A stretch of DNA of 64,000 nucleotides from the NCBI RefSeq assembly GCF_963259705.1, contig NC_081840.1, positions 153,200,282-153,264,281 on the forward strand. The letters run 5' to 3'. The first letter of the stretch is position 1; every line of letters begins with the position of its first letter. Shown in pieces: positions 12,241-22,281 of this stretch. The notes beneath the pieces were generated by a model, which saw only the letters and a list, made by a program, of their open reading frames with translations, did no database searches and was not told where the DNA came from. The position numbers and the translations under genes are program-made. Source of the DNA: Myotis daubentonii. Lineage: Eukaryota > Chordata > Mammalia > Chiroptera > Vespertilionidae.

Positions 12241-13745
12241 ACTTAGAATAAAAGTATTTCAGGATTTTCCCTAAGAATTTCATCCTAGGAGATTCAATAC
12301 CCATCGGAACTTTTGTCTGGGTCTAAGAGGCATGAATCTCTTTACCTCCCACATTCCTAGAACTATATGGATGCAGCAGACCTTTTCAGGGACTGAAGTT
12401 GTTAAAACAGAGAGAAACAGATGCAGGGAAATGGGAAGAAAGGAAGAGAAAGGGGGCAGGAGCCGCTGCTGCTGGTGGTGAGAGACTAGCTGGCCGCTCC
12501 CATTATGTCAGCCAGGCCTGGGGGCTACCAGGGGAAAAGAAATGTCATCATGGTGACATATATATTTATAGATAAGAAGCAAAAAAATAAAAGGCAGATA
12601 ATTAAAAATCCAAAGCATGCTGTTCACAAAAGGAGCCTTGAGATTTTGAAGATGATTTTTAATTTTGGGTGTAGGTAAGTGAAAACTCAGATGAAAGGTC
12701 CACGTTAGGGTAACTTCAAAGCAGCTGTCTTCCCTTTTGAGGAGGAAAATGGTTATCAAATCCCCTTATTGATACCATCAGCATTGCCTGGCTCTTTGGT
12801 GTTATCAGATAATTTGACTGCTTTGTGAGGCTGACTTTCCTCTACCTTTCATCTCCCCCACACCTCATGGCCTCACTATCTCCTTTTCTACCTAAGAATA
12901 CGAAAAGAGAACTTATGCAGTGACACTGAGGAGCACAGAAAGGAAAGCAGATTGAGACTTCTTGTCACCCAGTTGCAGGTTTGGCCACTGAAGATACCGC
13001 ATGCCACCCACGGGCCAAGGTGAGGTAGCTTTCACGCTGAGCCAGTTCGGGGCTTACTTTCTAGTACTGGAGGTTTGTAGCAAACTCAGTAAATGTCACT
13101 TAGATATTTAAGTCAGATACCTACACTCTTTGTCTTCTTTTTACTATGACAACCCATTCATTCAGTACACTTTTTAAAATTAGTTTTTATATTTTAGTGA
13201 TTTCAAAATCCCAAGTAGCTGCATAAGCCTCTAATGAACAGCATGCACCCGGAGGACAATGGGAGGCCGAGATGTGTTACCGGAGGTTTGCTCGAACAAA
13301 TCAGGATGTCGGGGGAAACTGCAGATGGCCCTTCCTTGGTAAACAGACACTCACACTCATGCATGTCCCAGGACCTGGTGACCTGCCCTTATTGCCACGT
13401 GGTCTGGTGTGGAGAGGAGTGGTTATGATGTGGGTAGAATCAGAGTACTGGCCTGCCACCTGCCATTAGTGATCTTAGAGCATGATTTTACTGCCCCATG
13501 ATATTTCCTGAAAATAGCATTGCTTTTAGTCTTAAATGAGAGAGTATCTTACCTGATCTAATCTAATCTAGTACCTGAGCCCACCTGGACCCCTACGTGA
13601 GGACTGGTTCATTGTTTCACCCTGTAAATATCCCCATGACTTAATGATCATCTCTCTTTACAGAGAGAACTAAGTTCATTCACCTCATTCACACTATAAG
13701 GTCTTAGGACTAGAAGGGTGAGCAGAGGCAGCAGCATTCCTACTC
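12241..13745. other. No recognised feature
   Basis: About 1.5 kb of mixed composition. Frames at 12508-12759 (minus) and 13234-13469 (plus, two overlapping) have no recognised motif. No transposon ends seen. Confidence 0.45.
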
Positions 13746-14006
13746 CAAAGGTTAGAGTTCCTACCCTAACTGGTTTGGCTCAGTGGATAGAGCGTAGGCC
13801 TGCGGACTGAAGGGTCCCAGGTTCGATTCTGGTCAAGGGCATGTACCTTGGTTTCAGGCACATCCCCAGCAGGTGGTGTGCAGGAGGCAGCTGATCGTTT
13901 TGCTCTCATCGATATTTCTAACTCTTTATCCTTCTCCCTTCCTCTCTGTAAAAAATCAATAAAATATATATATATTTTAAAAAAAGAAACAAAGGTTAGA
14001 GTTCCT
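13746..14006 (+). mobile_element. Ves SINE, well preserved, 17-bp TSD
   Basis: The body is 13763-13989. It begins ACCCTAACTGGTTTGGCTCA and carries GGTCCCAGGTTCGATTC and a TCTGTAAAAAATCAATAAAA tail. CAAAGGTTAGAGTTCCT occurs exactly at 13746-13762 and 13990-14006. It belongs to the subtype with GATCG and TCTCATCGATATTTCTAAC in the tail, as at 32481 and 58480. Confidence 0.96.
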
Positions 14007-14329
14007 GGTAGGAACTAAACAAGAGCTGGACGGAGCTACAAAGGGTATAGGAGGACCTGCCTGAACCAGGAGCTCAGGGAAGCCCCTCTGTTTCCCCCCC
14101 ACACTCAAATCACACGATGAATGAGCATCACCATGACATCTCACTCCAGTCTTCTAACAGCAAGCTGTGTACTTCCCTCCCTGCACCTGAGCTCGCCATG
14201 GGGATTTCCCCAGGAAACTCAAGTTCATGGGATGCAAAATGGAATGGTGAGCCCTGAAAGCTCATTCTGAAGAGCTGCAGCATCCTGTGTCCCATTGTCT
14301 TCTGTGCCCTGAGCTGGCAGAGCTGTGCG
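14007..14329. other. No recognised feature
   Basis: Complex sequence without recognisable repeat or coding signal. Confidence 0.4.
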
Positions 14330-15010
14330 GTTACCGCTATTCATCCTCTTCGCAAACTGGTTTTTAATAGTCTTATACGGAATGACATATACCTTAAATT
14401 TTACCATTGCCTGTATATAATTCAATGATTTTTGTTAGAAAATTTTCAGTTGTTCAATCCTCACCCAAATCCAGTTTTAGAACATTGCTATCACCGCAAA
14501 CAATTCCCTCAAACCTGTTTACAGTCAAGCCTGCTGTCTCCCCGAGCCCCTGGCAACCGCTCATCTGCTGCTTGCATATAAGCTGATCATCTATGTTTTA
14601 TGTAGTCTATAGGAGGAATCATATAGACTTTGGTGTCTTCCTACTTTCACTTAGCATAATTGTTTTGAGGTTTATCCATGTTATAACTGCCCCAGTATTT
14701 TATTTATTTTTAAAACTTAATAGTTTTCCATTGTAAGGAAATACCTCATTTTGTTTACTCCGTCATCAGTTTATGAATAACTGGGTTGTTTTTATTTTTT
14801 GGCTATTACGAATATTGTTGTTTTAAACATTTTTGCACCTCTCTGTGGGAACACATATATTTATTTATCTTCGGTAGAAACCTAGGAATGGGGTTTCTGG
14901 GTTGCATATTAAGTTTATGTTTAGTTTTCTTAACAAGCTGCCCATACTGTTTTCCAAAGTGGCTGCACCATTTTACATTCCAACCATCAAAGAATGAGGG
15001 TTCCCAGGTA
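14330..15010 (-). mobile_element. Old L1 (L1M type), antisense
   Basis: Readable antisense landmarks include TTCAGTTGTTCAATCCTCAC, CCCCTGGCAACCGCTCATC, TTGAGGTTTATCCATGTT, GGAATGGGGTTTCTGGGTTG and GTTTTCCAAAGTGGCTGC. This is an older L1 lineage than the bat L1 next to it. Confidence 0.8.
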
Positions 15011-15011
15011 T

Positions 15012-15365
15012 CTTATTTTGTTGTTGTTGTTGCAATGGTAAATGGGATTGATTTCTTAGTTTCTCTTTCTGAGAGATTTTGTATCCTGGTACCTTGCTGA
15101 ATTCATTTATTTTTATTTATTTATTTTAAAATCTATATTGTTGAAAAGTTTACATGTCCCTTTTCCCCCCACTGACCCCCTCCAGCCCGCCCCTGGCCCC
15201 CACCCCTGGCCTTTACTACCTTATTGTCTGAGTCCATGGGTTATGCATATATGCATACAAGTTCTTTGGTTGATCTCTTCCCATCATCCACCCACCCTCC
15301 CCTGCCTTCCCTCTGAGATTCAACAGTCTGTTCATGCTTCTGTATCTCTCGATCTATTTTGGCTT
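15012..15365 (-). mobile_element. Bat L1, antisense: ORF2 scrap plus 3' UTR
   Basis: 15012-15100 matches an antisense ORF2 stretch (GCAATGGTAAATGGGATTG, TATCCTGGTACCTTGCTGAA). From 15118 the antisense bat L1 3' UTR follows (AATCTATATTGTTGAAAAG, GTCCATGGGTTATGCATATA, TTCTTTGGTTGATCTCTTCC). The two parts may be separate insertions. Confidence 0.75.
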
Positions 15366-15639
15366 TCCAGCATAAGTATGCAAATAAGTTCAAGAAAAGC
15401 CAAATTTACTGTTTGGCTCTTTTTTTTTGTAAGTTTTGGAGTGACATTCTTTTCAGCTCTGCATGTTTCAGAAGAAACTGGAAATCCCTTGTAATCTTTT
15501 TGTCTCTCAAAATTTTACTTTCTTCATGGTAAAGATATATTGAAAGGGTTTGTCTAAATAATAAAAGAGTAGTATTGATTTTAACATTAAAAATGACAAT
15601 TTAGGGGACATTAATTTTAACATTAAGAATGACAATTTA

Positions 15640-15795
15640 TATATTTGGCATTATCTTTGGCCAGACACTGTACAAGGTACTTTATATAATTTGAATTTAG
15701 AAGAACACATACAATGAGATAGGTTACATTATTGTTATTTTTCCATTTTTATAACTTAGAAGATTAAAGTCCAGAGTCTAAGTTTCACCAAGTCA
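15640..15795 (-). mobile_element. Probable MIR relic
   Basis: GCCAGACACTGTACAAGGTAC, TATATAATTTGAATTTAG and CATTTTTATAACTTAGAAG follow the order of the MIR reverse complement as I remember it. Highly diverged. Confidence 0.5.
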
Positions 15796-16480
15796 AAAAA
15801 ACAAAATAAATAAAACATAGATGACTATAAATGTGTTTAAGTATCACTTTTGTTCATTTAGGGTGCATTCAGTTTGTCTATAGAGTATAGGTAATATAAT
15901 GAGTAAATGCATACAAAATAATTGTGTTTAATATACACTATAGTTTCCATATATGTAGAATGCAGTTCAGAATAAGTTTATATTATCATTGATGAGTTGT
16001 TGGAGAATCAATTCCTACTTATAATACTTTCCTAGATAAAGATTTCCAAGGAATGATAACCAAAAATACCATTATTTTGGGATATCAATGTAATTCATTA
16101 ATTTGCAAATAATAGATATGCAGTTTCCCAGAATAAAAGTATAATAGCAATGAGATAATAACTAAAATATTATGATAACCTTCTGAATGTAATTTTCTAA
16201 AAATTATATTAAGTTACTAATGGGATCTAAGTTTTCATTAGAAGAAATACACTAAATAATTGTTAAAACCTTATTATTGGAACTGCAATAATTTAACAGA
16301 AAGAAATGAGAGTCTGTCTTTCTGTATTTATACTATTAAGAGAGTGTAATCTTTGAATGCTGCAATGGCAATTATATTTTTTGTAACTCACACGTTCAAC
16401 CAAGTTATGAGAAAAGCCTAGAGACCAAAACCAGCTTATTCAAAACAACTTAATTAGGAGCTAGTAATATTTTACTGTTA
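15796..16480. other. No recognised feature
   Basis: AT-rich, about 0.7 kb, no repeat termini, no coding signal. Confidence 0.45.
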
Positions 16481-16622
16481 TCTATAATAATAAAAGAATA
16501 ATATGCTAATTAGACTGGACAGCTGAATGGCCTTCCAGATGTCCTTCCGGACGTCCTTCCAGAAGAAGCCAGGGTTGCAAGGGCCAAGCCCCTTGCACAA
16601 ATTTCATGCATCAGGTCTCTAG
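16481..16622 (+). mobile_element. Very short non-autonomous Helitron (142 bp)
   Basis: Starts TCTATAATAATAAAAGAATA after A and ends GTCTCTAG before T, with hairpin arms TTGCACAAA/TTTCATGCA upstream of the end. The interior repeats CTTCCRGAYGTCCTTCC. It is among the smallest copies in the window. Confidence 0.88.
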
Positions 16623-16989
16623 TAGACATATAAATACTCCCATGACAAATGTTGACTTTTATAGGTTATATCACAAGATAAATTAACTTGTGATTAATAA
16701 CGTTAATTACTTTTTAACATACTTGAAGGGAAGGTATCTGATTTGTTTACTTTTAAGAAAAAATGAGTTTTCTTAACTAACTCAAGATAGGCATTTAGGT
16801 AAGTCAACAAATATTCTTTATGTGTATTTCAGCTGTTCTGTTCCAATCCAAGAGAAGGAAATTTGCAGGGGTTGAAATAGTATGAGAATTCATAGAATGA
16901 AGTTTGAAAACATTGTTGCTCTGTGACCTACAAAGCCAACCTATTAGAACAAAGTTCTAGAACTCCAAAGTTGGAGAATTCCAAACTAC
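16623..16989. other. No recognised feature
   Basis: AT-rich sequence; no repeat termini seen. It may be flanking DNA of the old L1 that follows. Confidence 0.4.
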
Positions 16990-17158
16990 TTGATTTTGAT
17001 AATTGCTATGAAGCCACCATAATCAGAGTGGCAGGAAAATGTTGAAAGAACAGTTGCATAGATCAATGGTACAGAATAGAAAGCCCAGAAATAGACCCAC
17101 ACAATATAATCAACTGACCTCTGACTTTTGCAAAAGGAGAAAAGACATTCAATAAAGA
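16990..17158 (+). mobile_element. Old L1, sense, left part of an interrupted copy
   Basis: Sense ORF2 text is readable: AGCCACCATAATCAGAG, ATAGATCAATGGTACAGAA and CCCAGAAATAGACCCACAC. It stops at 17158 where an antisense bat L1 is inserted, and the same old L1 resumes at about 18541. Confidence 0.8.
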
Positions 17159-17300
17159 TGTTTTTTTAATATACTTTTTTTTATTGTTGAGAGTATTACA
17201 GATGTCCCCCATTTTCTCCCCACTTTGTCCCCCTCCACCTAGCCCCTGCTCCACCCCAGGCTTTCATCACACTGTTGTTTGTGTACATGAATTATGCATA

Positions 17301-17515
17301 TCTATACTAATAAAAGGGTAATATTCTAATTAGACAGGATAGACCAGATGCCATTCCGGACATCCTTCCTGACAATGCTGGGGTCATGGCTGGCCTGCAA
17401 ACCACCAGTGGCCCCTCACCCAGGCCACCCTGCCCCCTAATGGGAACCCCCTACCCTCATCCAGGGCTCCCTTCAGGGCAGGCCATCTGACCCCCGCCCA
17501 TGCACCAGGCCTCTA
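17301..17515 (+). mobile_element. Helitron, left member of a compound pair
   Basis: Starts TCTATACTAATAAAAGGG after A in an L1 3' UTR. Its 3' side reads CCATGCACCAGGCCTCTA and runs straight into the 5' end of the next Helitron, lacking the final G and a full-length terminal hairpin. The interior shares the GGCCTGCAAACCACCAG...CAGGCCACC unit with the 20174 element. Confidence 0.82.
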
Positions 17516-17869
17516 TCCTATATAATAAAAGGGTAATCTGCAAATTGACCCTAAAGGCAGATTGATCAGAACGTCCACTGGACCAGTCACTATGAGGCGC
17601 ACTGACCACCTCTTGGTCCCTTTCCCCGGCCAGCAGGTTCTGATCACCTGATGGCCACCTGTGGCAGGGGCAGGGCTGGCAAGTGGGCGGGAATAGCCGA
17701 CCTCTAGGTCCCTTTCCCCAGAAGTCAGGCACTGATCACCAGATGGGAACAGGGAACCGGGGGTGGGTGGCGGTGGGAGGCAGGGGGTGGGGCCAGCTGC
17801 AGGCACCTGGGGAAGATGGCCCTGATCACAGGCCCGGCCTAGAGACCATACGCATGCATGGGCCTCTAG
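17516..17869 (+). mobile_element. Helitron, right member of a compound pair
   Basis: Starts TCCTATATAATAAAAGGG and ends GGGCCTCTAG before T. The restored target ATGCATA|TATGCAT is the L1 3' UTR site also used at 34284. The interior has GACCACCTCTTGGTCCC and CTGATCACC motifs shared with the 62580 element. Confidence 0.88.
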
Positions 17870-18540
17870 TATGCATTTAAGTTCTTTGGTTAGTCTCTTC
17901 CCGTCCCCTGTACTACACCACTCTCTGAAATCTGCCAGTCTGTTCCATGCATTCATGCCTCTGGACCTATTTTGTTCATCAGTTTATTTTGTTCATTAAA
18001 TTTCACATATAAGTGAGGTCATGTGATATTTGTCTTTTCCTGACTGGCTTAGTTCACTTAGCATAATAATCTTCAGGTCCATCCATGCTGTCTCAAAGGG
18101 TAAGCGGTCCTTTCTTTTTTATTGCTGCATAATATTCCATTGTGTAAATGTACCACAGCTTTTTTGTCTCATCTACTGATGAGCACTGGGGCTGTTCCAG
18201 ATCTTATCTATTGTAAATAATGCTGCTATGAGCATGGGGTGCATATATTCTTTCTGATTGGTGATTTGGGTTTCTTAGGATATATTGCTAGAAGTGGGAT
18301 CACTGAGTCCAATGACAATTCCATTTTTAATTTTTTTGAGGAAACTCCATACTGTTTTCCATAGTGACTGCACCAGTCTGCATTCCTCCCAGCAGGGAAC
18401 TAGGGTTCTTTCCTCCACATCTTCGCCAGCACTTGTTTGCTGATTTATTAATGGTAGCCATTCTGGCAAGTGTGCCGTAATAGTTCATTGTGGTTTTAAT
18501 TTGCATCTCTCTGATCATTAGGGATGTTGAACACTTGGAA

Positions 18541-20172
18541 AAGATAGTGTTTTTTTTTATATGTGCAAAAAAATGAACCTAAGTTTAGAGCTCATACACT
18601 ACATAAAAAATAACATCATGACCAAAGATAAAAATATAAAATGCAAAATTATAAAAGTTCTAGAAGAAAATATAGAAAAACATATAGGTGAGTTTGGATT
18701 TGTTGAAAGGTTTTTAGATATATCACCAAATGCTCATTCTATAGAAAGAAAAATAGATAACTTGTACAGTATTAGAATTTTAAATTCTGTTTTATGGAAG
18801 TCGCTGTCAAAAGAATGAAAAGAACAATAGACTAGGAGAAAATATTTGCAAAAGAAAAATCTGATAAAGGACATGTATCCAAATTATATAAATTACTCTT
18901 AAACTTCAACTATAATATAACAAACAATCAATTAAAAATAGGCAAATGATCTGAACAGGCACCTTACTGAAGAATATGTACAGATGAAAAATAAGTGTAT
19001 AAAAAGATGCCTAACCTTACTGTCATTAAAACAACCATGGCATAGCTATTATAAATGTAATTAGATATTTTTATTATCATACTAGAGGGGTGGGGTCCCT
19101 TGGCCTGGCCAGCGATCAGGGCCAACTGGAGCTGTCTCGCCCAGTCCCTATTGGGGTGATGGGGACCGGCAGGCTTGCGGGGAAGGACTGGGGAAGTTGG
19201 CCTGCTGCAGGAGGTTGGCTATGGGAGTGCACTGACCATCAGGGGGCAGCTCCTGTGTTGAGCATCTTCTTCCTGGTGGTCAGTATGCATCACAGAGACC
19301 AGTCAACTAGTCATTAAGTCGTTTGGTCATAAGGGTCACTTAGGCACATATACATAGGCAAGTGATCTGAACAGGCACCTTACTGAAGAATATGTACAGA
19401 TGAAAAATAAGTGTATAAAAAGATGCCTAACCTTACTGTCATTAAAACAACCATGGCATAGATATTATAAATGTTATTAGATATTATGTAATTAGATATA
19501 TATATACATTTATTAAAAAGGCTAAAATAAAATAAAAAAAAATTGACAATACAAATTGTTGGACAGAATGTGGAATAAGGAAAACTTTCATTTACTTCAG
19601 GTGGGAATGCAAAATGGTGCAGTGACTTTGGAAGAGCATTTGGCAATTTCTTAGAAAACTAAGCATAGTCTTATATGATCCATTACTCATGCTCTTAGGG
19701 ATTTGTCCTCCTGATTTGAAAACTTATGTTTACACAAAAGCCTGAACATTAATGTTTATTGAAGCTTTATTTCTAATAGGTCCCCCAAAAGAAAGAAACA
19801 AAATTCAATCAGTGAGTTGATTTCAAACTCACAATGAATTATTATTTTGTGATTTAAAAAAATTAAGTAGTAAGCCATAAAAAGAAAGTAGTGAATCTTA
19901 AATGCATGGTTCTAAGTGAAAGAAGCCAGTCTTTAAAAGGCACATATTAATGTTTCCAATTATAGGACATTCTAAAAGGTAATACTATAATGATGGTTTA
20001 AAAAAATCACTGTTTTCCAGGTTTTCAAAAATAGGGAAGGCTTAGATAGGTGAAGCACAGGGGAATATTTTGGTGGTGAAACTATTTTGAATGATGCTTT
20101 CATGATGAATTTAAGACATTGGACATTTTCCAAAATTCATAGACCCTTGTAGTAGAAAGAATGAACCTTAAT
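18541..20172 (+). mobile_element. Old L1, sense, right part with a local duplication
   Basis: Continues the L1 begun at 16990: TAGAAGAAAATATAGAAAA, GAGAAAATATTTGC, AAATAGGCAAATGATCTG, AATGCAAAATGGTGCAG and a 3' end near 20160. About 130 bp at 18937-19068 recur at 19354-19487, separated by a Helitron. A coding remnant at 18561-18818 retains ORF2-like peptide but is truncated. Confidence 0.82.
19082..19353 (-). mobile_element. Degraded Helitron missing its 3' hairpin
   Basis: The plus strand opens ACTAGAGGGGTGGGGTCCC. The usual GGCCCGGTGCAC...GTGCA hairpin block between CTAGAG and GGGG is absent. The 5' side decays to GGTCACTTAGGCACATATACATAG. Internal GACCATCAGGGGGCAGCTCC is shared with other Helitrons here. 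It lies between two copies of a duplicated L1 segment. Confidence 0.65.
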
Positions 20173-20173
20173 G

Positions 20174-20740
20174 TCTATACTAATAAAAGAGAAAGATGCA
20201 AATTAACCATCATTCCACCACTCTGCTATACCCACAAGCCATGCTCATCAGCCAATCAGATGCAAATTAACCCAACTAAGATGGCAGCAGCGACATAGCT
20301 GGAGTGAGCAGGAGGCTTGGGTTGCTCCTGGCAATGGAGGAAGCCAAGCTTCCTGCCTGCCCTGGCTGGCCCTGGGCTCTGCTCAAGGAGGTGCTGAAAA
20401 AAAGAAAAGAAAAAAAGGAGAGGCTGGGAGCTTGGGATGCCAGGGGGTGTGGCCAGCCTGAAAAAGGCCATCAGTCCCTCACCCAGGCTGGCCAGGCACC
20501 CCAGCATAAACCCCCCACCCTGAAGGGGCTGTGGCCAGCCTGCAAACAACCATCAGCCCCTCACCTGGGCTGGCCAGGCACCCCAGTGGGGACCTCCACC
20601 CTGAAGGGGATGTGGCCAGCCTGAAAACAGCCCTCAGCCCCTCACCCAGGCTGGCCAGGCACCCCAGCAGTACCCCCACTCTGATCCGGGACACCCTTCA
20701 GGGCAAACCAGTCGGCCCCCACCTGTGCACCAGGCTTCTA
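20174..20740 (+). mobile_element. Helitron with promoter-like module, left member of a compound pair
   Basis: Starts TCTATACTAATAAAAGAG and carries GATGCAAATTAACC twice, CAGCCAATCAG and CTAAGATGGCAGCAG, then a GC-rich block and three 81-82-bp tandem units (20451-20692). It ends CACCAGGCTTCTA directly against the next Helitron 5' end. The frame at 20304-20624 is a product of the tandem units. Confidence 0.85.
20451..20692. repeat. Three-unit 81-82-bp minisatellite inside a Helitron
   Basis: Each unit starts GGCCAGCCTGMAAA and contains CAGGCTGGCCAGGCACCCCAG or a variant. The second and third units diverge modestly from the first. A single related unit sits in the 17301 Helitron. Confidence 0.85.
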
Positions 20741-20741
20741 T

Positions 20742-21202
20742 TCTATATAGTAAAAGGGTAATATGCAAATTGACCCTAACAGCAGAACGACCGGGAATGA
20801 CTGGTCACTATGACACACACTGACGACCAGGGGGCAGATGCTCAATGCAGGGGCTGCCCCCTGGTGGTCAGTGCACTCCCACAGGGGGAGCTCTATTCAG
20901 CCACAAACCAGGCTGATGGCTGCCAGCACAGTGGTGGTGGTGGGAACCTCTCCTGTCTCCTCAGCAGCGCTAAGGATGTCCAACTGAAAGCTTAGGCCTG
21001 CTCCTCGCTGGCAAGTGGACATCCCCGAGGGCTCCTGGGTTGCCAGAGGGATGTCTGACTGCCAGCTTAGGCCCAATCCCCTGGGGAGCAGGCCTAAGCC
21101 AGCAGGTGAACATCCCCCGAGGGGTCCCAGACTGTGAGAGGGCATAGGCAGGGCTGAGGGACCCCCCCGAGTGCACAAATTTTTTTTGCAACCGGCCTCT
21201 AG
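20742..21202 (+). mobile_element. Helitron, right member of a compound pair
   Basis: Starts TCTATATAGTAAAAGGG with ATGCAAATTGACCC and ends GGCCTCTAG before T. CAGGGGGCAGATGCTCAATG and CCCCTGGTGGTCAGTGC are shared with the 50248 and 144 elements. The terminal hairpin is reduced (GTGCACAAATTTTTTTTGCA). Confidence 0.87.
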
Positions 21203-21595
21203 TATACATATAAAATAAAATCATTTGTGAGGTTAGGGATACCAGTAGGAAATGGAGAATGTGGTAAATAAATGTAATTGTATTACACATGTGTGAAAGA
21301 TTAGAAAATATAAGAGCATTTGTAAATGTCCTAAGAAAACCAGCACTTGATATCACAGTGGATGGTCATGATTGCAGATGCAAAAACAGTATTAATCATT
21401 GCTATTACAGATTGTAGTCCTACTCAAGGAACAATCCCTGTCCCTAAGCTTCCTCCACACCCAAGGCAGCACCGTATTTTTTTGTACAATTATATGTATC
21501 AGCATCATTGTCAACTACTTAAGTTAGCCTTTATCTTGCTGGCTAATAAGTCAATCTTTGTAGGCAATATCTTTTTTTTAGGGGGGGCAGTATTT
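21203..21595. other. No recognised feature
   Basis: AT-rich flank with no repeat termini. It may include the 3' flank of the old L1. Confidence 0.4.
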
Positions 21596-21905
21596 TTTAA
21601 AATATTTATTATTGAGAGTATTACAGATGCCCCCCTTTTCACCATCCATTACCCCCTCCACCTAGTTCCCACCCTAGGCCTTCACCACTCTATTGTCTGT
21701 GTCCATAGGTAATGCATATATGCATGTAAGTTCTTTGGTAACCTCTTCTTATCCCCAACTCCCTTCTTCCCTCTGAGATTCATCAGTCTGTTCCATGGTT
21801 CTATTTTATTCATCAGTTTATTTTGTTCATTAGATTCCTTGTTTGTTAATTTTGATTTTTAGATTCAATTATTGATAGATATGTATTCTTTAAAAAGACT
21901 ATTAA
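21596..21905 (-). mobile_element. Bat L1 3' UTR, antisense
   Basis: AATATTTATTATTGAGAGTATTAC opens the antisense 3' UTR, followed by TCTGTGTCCATAGGTAATGC, AAGTTCTTTGGTAACC and TCTGTTCCATGG. The AATGCATATATGCATG site is intact and Helitron-free here. Confidence 0.82.
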
Positions 21906-22032
21906 AAAATTCCCCCAAACATCCATGGCTTGTCTTTCCTCCAAGATGAAGCTGTATATGTGTTTTTCCCTAAAATGAATCTTTTCTTCTCAAATAGCTG
22001 CACCTATAAAGATTGACTTAATGCTGACAGCT
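21906..22032. other. Short unassigned stretch
   Basis: No feature recognised between the L1 3' UTR and the SINE target site. Confidence 0.3.
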
Positions 22033-22281
22033 CCACCAACTTATATATATTTTTAAAAATATATTTTATTGACTTTTTACAGAGAGGAAGGGAGAGGAAT
22101 AGAGAGTTCGAAACATCAATGAGAGAGAAACATTGATCAGCTGCCTCCTGCACACCCCCTACTGGGAATGTGCCAGCAACCAAGGTACATGCCCTTGACC
22201 GGAATCGAACTTGGGACCTTTCAGTTCGCAGACTGATGCTCTATCCACTGAGCCAAACCGGTTAGGGCCACCAACTTATAT
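22033..22281 (-). mobile_element. Ves SINE, antisense, well preserved, TSD
   Basis: The body 22047-22267 ends with the antisense head GAGCCAAACCGGTTAGGG and shows the box-B region ACCGGAATCGAACTTGGGACC. CCACCAACTTATAT at 22033-22046 recurs at 22268-22281. Confidence 0.95.

Larger units (their letters stand above)
17159..18540 (-). mobile_element. Younger bat L1 inserted antisense into an old L1
   Basis: 3' UTR text at 17160-17300 and ORF2 3'-region text at 17870-18540 (GTGATATTTGTCTTTTCC, TAGAAGTGGGATCACTGAG, CAGCACTTGTTTGCTGATTT). Related AAAGAT(AG)TGTTTTTTT strings at both junctions suggest a target duplication. Two tandem Helitrons split its 3' UTR. Minus-strand frames (for example 18275-18469) preserve ORF2-like peptide but with stops. 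Confidence 0.88.

Noticed and set aside
13763..13860. tRNA-like sequence with box A and box B
   Set aside because: It is the head of a Ves SINE with a target duplication and SINE tail, not a tRNA gene. The same holds for the other Ves copies.
20451..20692. CRISPR-like regular repeats
   Set aside because: The units are contiguous tandem repeats without unique spacers, in mammalian DNA inside a Helitron.
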